A stretch of 64,000 nt of DNA. It comes from Myrica gale (taxonomy: Eukaryota > Streptophyta > Magnoliopsida > Fagales > Myricaceae). The notes beneath the pieces were generated by a model that saw only the letters and a list, made by a program, of their open reading frames with translations, did no database searches and had not been told where the DNA came from. This document shows positions 39,074 to 50,870 of this stretch, in pieces; position 1 is the first letter of the stretch; the number at the start of each line of letters is the position of its first letter. The stretch spans positions 24,249,001 through 24,313,000 of the forward strand of contig OZ005610.1 in assembly GCA_963930655.1 (NCBI GenBank). Direction: 5' to 3'. The translations under genes were made by a program, and so were the position numbers.

Positions 39074-40586
39074 AAATTTTCAAAATTAAAATTTCTTGAT
39101 TAAAAATAAAATTGGTGTAAAACTTCGTGACTAAAAATCAAATTTTCCTAAAAAAGAAGTTATAATAAATATTCCAAGATAAGCTATACTCAATGAAAAA
39201 CTTGCATTTGTCACAAATTCATACCAATTAACAGAATTAGTATGAATTGGCACTCAAAATTTTGGGTTTGATTAAAAAAATTATAAAATAATATCTGTTT
39301 AGTAAAATTATTTTTTTCATTATAATATTCATTCAAATATTCTCTTCTCACTTTTTCACCGACTTTCTAAACTATTTTACTTTTTCATCCAGTTTCATGC
39401 CCAAAACTCATTGCGTGTATAAAATGGTTAAAAAATATATAATAAAATATGAAATATGAAAACAAATTTAAAGAAAAATATAAAAATAACAATATAATAA
39501 AAAAATATAAAAAAATCAAAGCCACGTAACCACCAATAAAGCAATAAAACCATATAAAGGGACAAATATTTTTTATTTCGGTTGAGTTTTTTTCTTCATT
39601 TTTTTTATTATAAGTCGGATTATATTATATAATTAATGGTTCTTTACATAATTTTTATAGGGTTGTATCTTTTATTTTTAAATTTGATTTTTTTTTCGTA
39701 TTTCTCTTTGAAGATTTTTTTAGTATATCTTTTTAGATCTATTACATATTTTTTACTTTTATCTAATTAATATTCTTTATTTGGGTGTTAATTTAACTTT
39801 TTTATTATTCTTTATCATAGTTTTTTGTTTTATTTTTTTTCCCTTTACATCCCTATTATTATTATTATTATTCAATTATTTTCAATCCTATTGCTGATAA
39901 TTTGACTTAAATGTTTTTTAAACCTTTTTATATTACTATTATTCATTTTATCAATTGTTTTATATTTTGTATTTTATTATTTTGAACATGTGGGAACTTA
40001 AATGCATAAGTTGAAACCATATAGATATGCAATCCAATTAAGTCTTTATTTTATAATTATTATTTTTTAGCAGTATTTGTAACAAGCCCTCTTTTCCCGG
40101 GGCAACTCATTTAAAAACATAAACTTTCTCATTTTAAAAATCGAAAGAAGAATGGGTTAGCAAGTCTTTTTCCCAACCAAAAGAAGGAACAAAATCATAC
40201 CATGTTAGGAGAACTTCTAACATATTCTGAATCAATTCTAGATGAATAGTTTATAGATACCAGAAAGAAAAGAAAGAGAGAGATAAATGTTTATTTAAAA
40301 TGGTATCAATAAAAAGAAATAATAAAAATGAATCTTACAATAACCCAAAAATGTCCTTCCCCTCCAACTATCCTTTCATTCCCATTTTTAGGCTATTGAA
40401 GGTTTTTTATTTTACTTTCCATATGAATTTCTTGTACGATGTGTTTTGTTATTTGCAAACCATTAGAGAGGGAAGGGGAGGGAGGAGGTAGGGGGTTTCT
40501 GTGTACAATTTCTTATTATGAACTTCTGTATACGTGGAATTCAATGCTACTCAAATTGTCACGTACATGTATACAGTAATCCTACT
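39074..40586. other. AT-rich intergenic, no gene
   Basis: Very AT-rich, with simple ATT repeats at 39855-39876 and no coding frame. The part near 40400-40586 is probably the 3' UTR of the starch synthase-like gene. Confidence 0.5.
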
Positions 40587-43500
40587 TCATAAATGCTTAA
40601 TAGCAGTATAGGCAGAAACGTGCACGTCACAGCACTCAGCATCCCAGGAAAAGTCCATTTTCATTGCGTCCGTTATTTTTCGCCTCCATCTAGCAGGGTT
40701 GTTCTCCTACAGACAAACAAGAAAACAATGCTAAAAATGTCCGTACCTTTCAGCAAGATAAATCAATGAATCAATGTCCTTTGTGGGGGTGGGGGTGGGG
40801 GTGGGGGGGGGGGGGGGGACGAGTGGGGTGAAAGAACTTTAGGATCGAGTAAATTCATACAATTTCATCCAGGGCTTGGCTTAAGGACATTCTCCCAAAG
40901 CCAGAACTGATGAACTGGGCAAATTTAGTGCTGTAATAGTCATGATCTACAAAGTGCCTGTCAAGTCATTTAAGGAGTATGAATTTTACTTTCTCTTGTA
41001 AAAAGGGAAAAGACAGCTATTTACATCTACATCTCTATCACTCACCTGGGTACAGCATCGGTGGACATTACTGCTATTGGAGCAGCTCCATATTTCAAAG
41101 CCTTGAGCTACATTTTTCAAATAACCACAAACGAAAAGGTTAACCAGGAATGCTTCATGCAAGCGTGCGTGCACACAACTGAGTAAACAAGAAAAAGGCG
41201 TGGAAGCAACAGCGAATCAGACACTGCTCCCAAAACAGAGAAGTGATCCAATGATGGCACTATGAGGAAAAGAGTCTAAAAAGGAAAACAGGTGAAGCTG
41301 CAAGACAGGATTAGAATCATATAGGACATAAGCCTAGATAGAACTGCACGGCTGTATGCAATTGGTTAACTGGCTAAAGTAGCTGCAATATGCAGTTCAA
41401 GAAGAGATCCGTCCATCCAACTTCAACAAACGGGAATGCAGATACTCGATAGGTGCAGTCATTTGTATGCAAATGTATTAAGGTATTTCCACATGAATAT
41501 GATGCATGGGATCTATTAAAATCTCTCAATAATGCCCAGTGATCTTTGAAGGTGGTTGCTTGGAGTTGTACAGCCATCCTTAAGAATTTTTATGTTGATG
41601 AAAAGAGAGAGATAGAGAGAGAGAACTTACTGGCACTTGTAGAACAGGATCGTGCAAAGATTGGCACAAGATAATGTCCGATCCTGCAAAGACTAAATGT
41701 GATATTGCTTCATCAACTCCGTTTATGGATATCACATTTTCATCCTGAGTGCATAGGAAGAAAACATACACAGGTTATCCTAGCATGAAAGCTCGTCAAA
41801 CATATAATCTTCTGCATTAAATTAAATATAGCGCAGCCTAAGCACATAAAAAATCATTGTCAGCTTGGATATTTCAGGATCATGGGAAATTGTCTAACAG
41901 CAAGAATGATTTGAATACAAATGCAGTAGAAAATTTGATGTTTTAACACCTGCACCAAATGGTTGTATATAAATAATTCTTTGTAAGATGTAAAAGATAA
42001 GAAACAGAACACAGTTGAGTCTGTACCTTGAGGAGATCTTGAACAGATTCCAGCACCCTATCTTTGCTTGAGTTTTTGCTAATGTCCACAAAGACAAACT
42101 GTAGAGAACCACTTAGAAATCACATCAATGACAAATCCACTATAAGAGAAACAAACTTAGAAACCAGATATATCCTCCGATGTAATGACTAATGTGGTCA
42201 ATTCCATTTCTCCTACCATCAATGAATCTTGAACTAGTTCTCATAAAAATAGAAACTATAGTAGCACAGTAGCCGGTAAATCTGCGCATTTTCTTCAGAA
42301 AAAAGTAACAACAAACTCTGATAGAGACAACAACCTGGACACCTCTACTGGTTGCATTCCGAACAATTGCCTTCAAGTTCCCCTTATCAATATCAAAAGC
42401 TTCTGTGAAGATGAAACCCACCTGAAAAACATCACATCCTAACTTAGGTATATATTCCATTGTAGATCAGGGATTCATTCGCTGAAATCAGTAGATATCC
42501 CATATCCAGCTTAAGGTATCAGATGCCCTTTATAGAAGAGTTAACACTTGATAAGAGTTGACTTCATAAGCAGTTTCCCCCCACAGCCACTTAGAGTACC
42601 ATTATACAATTCAGAAACAATTACAAGCCACCGAAGTTGAAAACTTACAAGAACAGTAGAAGTATTATCAGGTAACGCCAGATGATGTTGCAATGCAACT
42701 TTGCAAACTGCTTTCCCTTTCATATCTTCTGCACTATAGGTTTCTGGAAGAAAGTTGTCCTTGGAAGGATCCCATGCGGAGTTGTCAAATGCACATGGAG
42801 AAATAGCCAACTTGTCCCTGCAATTTAGGGAAAATGGAAGAAACTTTCAGTGAAATTAGATTTTTCAAATCTACTATGCAGAAGACAGAACAATGAATTA
42901 TGCACATTCAGCATTAACTGTTACTTACTTGTGGATGCTTAAGGTAGCTTCTAATCCATGGCTAAAACTACCAATGATCCTGCTTTTTGAGTGTAAGGAC
43001 GCCATTATCACAACCTTATTAGAGTAAACAACTCCACCCTGAAAGTTTGTATGGAATTGAAAAATTAAGTATACAAGACAGCCAAAAGAAGCAAGAAGCT
43101 TCAAAGATTTGGCAATGAGGAATAGTATACCATACAATAGATGGTCAAGGAGAAGATTTTGAGACACCATTGAAATGATATTTTTACCTAAATAAAGTAT
43201 TTTGGCAGTATTTGAGACAGAGAGAATATGAGAGCAAAAAGAAAGAAAAATAATTAATAAGCAACAGAGCACACCTTCAAAATGTTGACAAGATGTGTCT
43301 TATTGTTATCTTGCAAACGATCAGGACGGTGAAGGCTACGAGGATCCAATCCACATAGCGAAAGTTTATCAGGTTGCTCAAGACACTGAAATATTAGACA
43401 TACAGAATAGCACGAGTCAAGCTTGAAAGTACTAATGGTAAGTTAATGCTAGAAAGGTAAATAATAGAGAAACTTGCCTGTGAATGAAATTCCTGGCATG

Positions 43501-46500
43501 TCAATAAAATTCTAGTACCCCCAAGTCCCTGTATATACAAGCCAGAACATTTATGTTGCTAAGAATGATACCCACAAATTAATATGACTTGAGACAAGAC
43601 CAACAAGAGATGAAATAAACACACTGTCCCATGATAGGCAAAACCAAAAATTAGCCCTTCAGCCCAGCAGATACGGAAATAGTGATATGAAATAAATGCT
43701 GTACAAAAAAGTCTAAAGACTGAACTTTATAGATATGAATATAGTTCCAAAGGTACCAAATCCGGTGTGTAGCCCATTCACAAACTTGACATCACTAGGT
43801 CATGATGAAGAATGTCTTGCAGAGTTCAGTTGTGAGAGGCCATGGAACTGATTGAGAATTTAACTATCCAGCTCTGGTTATTGTCTCACGCACTAAGAGC
43901 GCTTACCCCTTCATTTAAAAGAGAAAGGAGGCTTGAAAATGTTTTGTCCAATTAAAATGCCTGTAGAGTTTTACACCCACTGCTCCTCTTTGTCCTATCT
44001 ATATGCCCATCAGCACGATGTATCACCAGAGTAAATTCACCAGATTATTAAAGATTTGTGGGGGAAGAAATTGGATAAATCTTCTTCATAAAGCCAATGA
44101 ATGCAAAAAATACTTTGAGGTACCAACATCACATTATACTTGATCCAGCCAGGACAAAAAAAAAGTGAATACTGCAAAGAAGCAATCCAGCTCAGTGCTG
44201 CGTGCCAATTCAAATTATTCAACATGATAGAGTGAAATGTTGAATAAAAGAAACTCAGTTTCAAATTGCACCTGTTTAACAAATATATCCCAGAAAAGTG
44301 GCCCAACAATAGCAGTCTCCCAGTTGTGTATGTGTAACACATCAGGCTGCTTTCCAGATTTTACAAGATAATCCAATGAAGCACGGGAGAAATAAGTAAA
44401 CCTGAAAGCATCAAACAGATAGGCCACAACCAATGGAGTTTTCATTAATCACTCTATTACTGTGATAAAACTAAAGGCCCTAATCTGTTATTGGGGCATC
44501 ATGAAATGCGGTGTCTGTGATCGAAAGAGTAAAGTTTGATGAACCACCGATTCTTCAAAGTGCCATTTCCTGTGTTTTCCCCTGGTAGAAGACCAGGATT
44601 AAGGTACCCAGCCATTGTTTGCAGATATAGTATCAATTAAAATATGACTTCAAAAAAAAGAAATAGAAGTTCGGAGTCTTATGAGTTGGATTTATATGGA
44701 AGTGATGATGCATGAAAACGGTACCTACCTTCTCAGATTGTTTAGAAGACATTAAATATTGGGATGGGATTGATGGTATCTTAAAGATTTCCAGCATAAG
44801 CAGTGGTCTGGTCTATTCAGCATCAGGGAAAAGATGAAAAAGGGTAGTGACAAGATTACCAGGGTGATCCAGCAAGTTCCCAGGAGCCCCCCGAGGTTAC
44901 AAGGTTCCTATGCAACTACATTCCAGTTAGAAAGAGGTCCACAAATTCACAGGTTTGCTGCATAGAATACAACAGCTACTTAATAAGATATTCACTTATT
45001 ATTTCCTCTCACATTTGGCCAACAAACTCTCTCTATGCACGTGGATCATCAAGAGGGTATTTTGTGGATCATCTCTAGTATTAACCATCTAATAGTAAGC
45101 CAGATAAGTCATAAATAAGTTGTCGAAGTGATTTACTGACCGTTCAAAGTCATCTGAGTAGCCATATACCTTCTCACGGCTGAAAAATGATGAGTAATAC
45201 AAAGGTTGAATAAAAGAGACTCCAATGCCACGGACAACACTGCAGGATGAGTATCAAAAGTATGAACCTTACGAAGACTAAACAATTAACAACGAACAAT
45301 GTAAAACACAGTTTCTGACTGAATTTGCCGATTTTCCTCCTAGATTACTACCGCCTAAAGATAATTGAGTTTGTTCAATAACTCAGCTTCAATTTGCAGA
45401 ATCTCACCCAGTCCAAACTTTGTTTCCATGCAGTTGGCCATTAAAATACGAATAATACTCTGCCTCAACTTCCCGCAGCCCTTCAACTTCATTTAGGTCC
45501 ATAGTCTTGTACCTATTTTCACAGTAGATTCCTTTAAGACAACAAATCAGGAACCTCAGACTTGCTATCCAACTTAGAATCAGAAGTAGATGGGAAGCAT
45601 GTATACAAAAAGGACCTTTCATTTAATGCACATTACACACCGTGATATTGAATTCTGTTACAGTTAATAAGTCCAATTCTATGTTATTTTGACAAAACAT
45701 ATATGATTGTCTGAATGAAAAGGGTATCATATTCAGTAGGGAGGAACCTTAGCTAGCTTTTGATATAAAAGAGTTCACAAGTTGCTTAGCAGGAAAAGGG
45801 GGCAAATTCCAGTGTATCATGTTGGTTTTAGCCCAACAAGTTCAGCTAGAACGCTTTGATCCCACATGACCTGAGGAGTTGTCTCTGAGATCATGGAGAT
45901 GTTTAATGATCCAACTAGGCAATGGAACCTAGGAGGATCCCTGGTCTACACCAACTTATGGGTACTCCTGTCAGAGAATTTTTTTTACATGTATCTCATC
46001 TTATGTAAAATTTCTCCTACACATTAACTTATGGCAATCAGTCCACATTCATAAATGCAGAGATACATTTGGTTGTAACCCCAAACAGGAATACCATGAT
46101 GATGAGCTTGCATCTTTTCTAAAGCACTTATTGGATTCACAAGCTAGACAATTGGGACCAACAATGGAAAGATACATTTCAAAGATGCAAGACAGGGAGC
46201 TGGCACCTCATAATCCTTAAAAGGAATTTCAGAAATCCTTTAGAGAGGGCTATGGTAAGCTTATCACACATTAAAAGAGCAATCAAGTGACAGACCAACC
46301 AACCACATCAGCTGGGTCAAAAGTACAATGTTTAAGCATTTACTCTCTCTCTCCTTCATTCTTTCTCAAATCCAAAAGTGGTTTTATAGTATTCTTATGT
46401 TTCCAAATGAACACGGACATTGTCAATATAGACATCCTATTCCTAAATTTCAACGATGGGCAATATGAGAGAGTGAACAAAAATGTCCGTCACTTACTTT

Positions 46501-48698
46501 GGCATTACAACCTCCACAAAGTGGCCCTTTCTTTGCAGTGCACAAGATAAGCCTGTCACGTATGATGCCAAAGATCCAACAGAGACCAATGGTTCCATTT
46601 CAGTGCAAATATGGACAATGTGAAAACAAGTCCTGTTAGAAAATTATACAAACATGATTGTAAGCACAAAGAAAATCCTCTCACAAATTACAAAACAAAA
46701 CAAGGCAAGTAAAAGAAAAGAAGAAAAATAACGCGGACAGAACAAATTTCTGTTACACCAAATTCTTTTTATTTTCAAGGGGACATGTATTATGAATCAC
46801 CAGATTCACCCTTTGGATGCGGAACATCCCATGCATGAACCACACTTTTTTGGCACTTTGTCGTAACTCAACTATACAACTTTATACCAAGACATCCTAA
46901 CCATATACTTTTTTGTTTCGGATATGTGAGACACCCAACCATTTACGTTTCTATATAAAGCCGAAATATGTATCCACTACAGTAAAATCATCACGGACAA
47001 TACTGAAGATGGATAGACACAAATGATACTGCACGGAGAGGAAAGGCAAGATACTAATATACCTATCTGCACACATGGAATACCTCAGGGGATACTTAGC
47101 TCAGCTTGTAAAAAGAAACACTCAATATACTTTTCAATATATGAGGAACTTACTGTTAAACATGTAAAAGGAAAGCTAGTTGCAGGTCAGGAGACCACTT
47201 GTGTGTGCTACCATGCCTGTCTGTTTTGTGAGAGAATGTGTGCATAATATAAGAAATACTGAATGCACATTGTTCAGTGTATTATTTTTAACTCTTCAAG
47301 AAAAAAAGTGTCATAATACGGAGTAGATAATTATACTTTTTGCTACTGTCTGAGAAGTGGCGTAGTTCTGCAAGAAGGTCAGCATCTCTTTTCTGCAGGA
47401 TTTCATCAGGGAAACCAGCCATGCCAACTTTGCAATCCATGATTAGCCTTCTCAAATCAGATGCCTCCCCAGTGCTAATAATGCCAGTGAGGACCATTGA
47501 GTCTAGTCGAAGCAGCAACCCCCGACAAAGTGATAGTGTATCTGGTTTAGGTAGGATAATTATGGTTTAAGACAATTTTCAACTCGAACGCACCCCTCAC
47601 TTTGATGATATATTTCCTTTTTCAGAGAAAGTATATGTACTGGAGTCAAAGAATATAAGCAGAGAACACGATTCATGTATTTCTCAAACTAAATGCAAAA
47701 ATAAAAATTGCTGGTACATATGCAACCTATCATGACCAGTACATAAATAACCAAGATGATCCACAGCCAACATAGTTTCTGGTACCAGCGACAAATCTAT
47801 ATTTGATTCTTTCAAGAATAAATCAATCGCTTAGTTGCAATCACTACTAATTCAATCATTCATCTGTATGATGAATGCAGTCCCAAACTTTTCAAGCAAG
47901 ACACTGGGAATATGTCACTGTGCAAGAAAGAAAGATTTAACCATAATATGATTATGACTCTCCATGGGGCTACAAGTAGTCATGATTCACTGCTTCAGCC
48001 ATGTTATGCCATGGGACTATCCCTTTTACCTTTTCCAACCCCATAATGTTTTTCTGCTTCCAAATGCTTTATCTTAGCAAGCAATAATTGTTTCTCTCTA
48101 TTTGCTTTGTTCAGCTCCTCTACGGCCATGATACGTTGTTTGTTCAAGTACAATATGTCTGAACATCATCAAAGAAACACATCAGGACACATACAAACAA
48201 AAATCTGAGAGCCCAGGAAAATTTAGAATAAAGTATAATCGAATGAGGACTTACTTTGCTGAGCTTCACTGAATAGTCGCCAAATGTCACCCTGTTTCAC
48301 TTCCAGTTCCCCTTTTGGTGACTGAAATAGTTCCAATGAATCGATGACTAATAAGCAAACAACAAAATCCACAGCAAAAAGTGCACGTAGCGTATAAAAA
48401 GAAAACGTCAGAGTTACATTGGGAGCAAAAACTTCATACCTGACCCACATCCGCATTATCATGACCTTCTGACCTAAATGCAAACATATATCAATCTTTT
48501 TGATAGATTTTTTTTTTTATAAACGTTCTCTTTCTAAAAGCACAAATTCACCGCACATTTGGTGAGGCTTTACCGTACAATCCATTGACATCCCCGTTAT
48601 TCCTGGAAATAGGATTAATTACTGAGAGTCGTGTTAGAAGTTAACCGCCACAGAACTTACTCATTTCTATGAGCAGTGAAGTGGAAATCCTTCGAATC
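40587..48698 (-). CDS. SS5: starch synthase V-like protein
   Basis: Twenty exons were traced (5' end partial), about 661 aa: 48698-48661, 48602-48552, 48473-48440, 48321-48255, 48158-48030, 47541-47337, 46632-46498, 45512-45408, 45239-45141, 44401-44272, 43528-43478, 43385-43275, 43038-42929, 42817-42649, 42421-42335, 42098-42027, 41744-41631, 41107-41046, 40957-40861, 40706-40587. A coiled coil (LNKQRIMAVEELNKANREKQ) precedes a GT5 starch-synthase domain (HIVHICTEMEPLVSVGSLAS, VLHIHNWETAIVGPLFWD, HRPDRL), then a shortened GT1-like part ending DFSWDAECCDVHVSA. The ADP-glucose KxGGL motif is replaced by SVGSL, as expected for non-catalytic SS5, which in Arabidopsis promotes starch granule initiation in plastids. 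The intron after HSQ uses a GC donor (CAG|GCAAGT). The transit-peptide exon is unresolved. Confidence 0.88.
40780..40818. repeat. G-rich run in SS5 last intron
   Basis: Three ggggt units (tgggggtgggggtggggg) pass into about 17 consecutive G. It sits between the last two SS5 exons. Such runs can form G-quadruplexes and are hard to sequence, so the length may be inexact. Confidence 0.8.
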
Positions 48699-48998
48699 TA
48701 AAGCAATGGCGGTATCCACCAAAATTTCAATGAGGACGAAAGACCGTATTTAACGCCGCCGAGCGAATATCGAAAGCACTGCCCTAAAGCGTAGAATTTA
48801 AGAATGGTAAAGTATAACACTGACAAATGGCTTACAACCAAAATTCTTAATCAAGTAAAAGAAAAGAGCTAAAACGCTAGGATTCAACACTTGGAAGATT
48901 GAACCAAAGGCCAGAATTATCGATCACCTGCATATTACCCTAAAATAAGTGCTGTAATTAGTTCTAGTTTTACGTTCATTTCGGTCCGGAGTTTTTAC

Positions 48999-49108
48999 CT
49001 CAAGCAACAAACGGCTCGAGCTTTAATTGGTTTTGGGCGCACCGTGCTTGGGTTTGGAGGACGGGGAGGCGAAGGGATCGCTGCGTTTAGTGAACTCACC
49101 ATAAACAT
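48999..49108 (-). CDS. candidate SS5 transit-peptide exon
   Basis: The minus strand from ATG at 49108 (or 49102) reads MVSSLNAAIPSPPRPPNP then PKPIKARAVCCL and a donor AG|GTAAAAACT. Ser/Pro/Arg-rich with no acidic residues, it looks like a chloroplast transit peptide in the right place. However, its phase (2) does not join cleanly to the open frame before DSKDFHFTAHRN at 48698, where all acceptors I tried lead to a stop. Either an exon was missed, an indel is present, or this is 5' UTR. Confidence 0.35.
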
Positions 49109-49677
49109 TTCTCACAACTTGACATACAATAGTGAACAGAGAGAGCAGGAGAGACAGTTTGAGATTCCAATATCACTGCATGTTTCACATTCTCTCTCTC
49201 TCTCCCTCGTCACCCAAAATTTTTACTGAAGGAGCGATGGAGCATGTATGTTCCGATTGGTCCGTTGGAGCCTTGGAGGGTTCAAGAAGATTCTTTGTAT
49301 ATACTTTTTTTTTAAGCAGATTCTTTGTATATACGATTATGAGTGCAGTGGCTTATATTTTTTGCCGAAGAAGTAACCAACGTAGCATTTGTTTCCTAAA
49401 TGTTTTTGCCTCTAATATTTTGGGAATATTATAAAAAAATATAAATTAATAATTTTTTATATTACATTTTTTTTATTATTATAATATTCAATCAAATCTT
49501 CTCTTTTCTCCCTTTTTATTAATTTTTACAAAATATTTTTATATTTTTACCAACTCCGATACCTAAGTTTTTGCTTGAAGATGTCTAACCTTACTTTCCC
49601 ATATGCCTCTGCAATTGCCTAAAATTCACCTTCAAAGCATAACTTGACCTGTAGTACACCCTTCTGTAATTGCTTGA
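49109..49677. other. intergenic, SS5 upstream
   Basis: Contains CT repeats near 49190-49205 (promoter or leader-like for a minus-strand gene), a 15-bp direct repeat agattctttgtatata near 49280 and 49318, and an AT-rich MITE-like patch at 49420-49560. No gene was seen. Confidence 0.4.
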
Positions 49678-50069
49678 TTGATATATGCCGAAGAAGAAAG
49701 CTTCATGAGAGAGCTCATGAATTGCTCTACCTGGGAACCCTATATGGTTTGTATCCAGGTACACAACAAGACTCTAGATGAGCGGTGCCTGGATGTTCAG
49801 TCTCTATCTGTTGGTGCAGATCAGACTGTGCTGGAAGAGTGGATGAGTACTCTGTCCAAAATGGTTCAGCTCAGCATTGCCATAATTATTTTCAGCTCAA
49901 ACGGGTACAGGAACTCACAAATTCTCTCAAGGACTGGCCAATTCCTTTGCTTCTCATGTCAAGAAACTTGATGCACCATTTAAGCAGAGTGAGGAGAAAG
50001 TTGGCAACCCGGGAAGATTTACTGTCATGGGTGGAATCACGGCTTGGATCTCCTACTGTTACAGCATAG
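49678..50069 (+). pseudogene. unassigned coding-like fragment, frames mixed
   Basis: Three overlapping plus-strand frames look protein-like: MRELMNCSTWEPYMVCIQ followed by KTLDERCLDVQSLSVGADQT and EEWMSTLSKMVQLS; then a frame with QLKRVQELTNSLKDWPIP; then HVKKLDAPFKQSEEKVGNPG and RFTVMGGITAWISYCYSID before TAA at about 50070. The pattern suggests one exon with one or two frameshifts, or overlapping chance frames. I do not recognise the protein. Confidence 0.35.
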
Positions 50070-50353
50070 ACTAACTATGAACCAACTGTAATTAGAGAGG
50101 CGATAGGTTTTCATCATTGCTCAGCATTATGTATTGGTTTAATTCAACTTTGATACATCAGTTTTCACTATTGATTCAACAGAAAATTGCTTAAACTATA
50201 TTGCAGACCTTATTCTGCTTTGAAATACCTTAAATGAGTGTGCTTGTTCAAGCTGCAGGGCGAATTTACCTTCTTTTGATGCTGGAAAGGCTTTCTTCTA
50301 CTCCTTTGGATAGTATTCCCTCTACACGTAAAAAGCATACTTGCGAGACGTAA

Positions 50354-50490
50354 AAAGCATACTAATGGAACCGGAATTTCCGGATTTCGTTTCTGGAAAT
50401 TCCGGTTCCATTCCGGAATGGAACCGGAACCATTTTTTGAATTCCGGTGAGTACCGGAACCGGAATGGGCTATTCCGGTACTCACCCTTA
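50354..50490. repeat. CCGGAAT-rich palindromic repeat, copy 2
   Basis: Words such as ggaatttccggatttcgttt, tggaaattccggttccattc and aatgggctattccggtactc end at ctcaccctta. Its reverse complement shares order and words with 36700-36870 (gggtgagtacc, cccattccgg, gaaacgaaat). It borders the start of the next gene, within its likely promoter. Confidence 0.6.
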
Positions 50491-50870
50491 CTTTTCACGT
50501 CAGGCCAAACGGAAGGAGCTGTTTTCTTTGTCGTTCGACACTCCCAGATCTCTCCCCTCTGCCCCGATTCGACATCTCCGGCGGCTCTCTCCGACCTCTG
50601 TTGCAAACTTCTCTCCCAAACCTCTTGCATAGGTCTCTCTCTCGTTCTCTTTCTCTTCTCTCCAACTCAGCGTCTTCTCTCTCTCATCTCTGTCTCCGTT
50701 CCTGGTTTAACAAAGAATGTCAATATGTCAAAGGTGGAAAGCTCATATTTTGTCAGCTTAAGTTTGCACCTGTCTGTGGGTCTTGTTTGCTTTTAGTATG
50801 TTTCTTATTATCTTTAGAGCATGTAACAGGTGATGACTATTGGAATCGGACAATTGTTTGTTTTTGCAGA

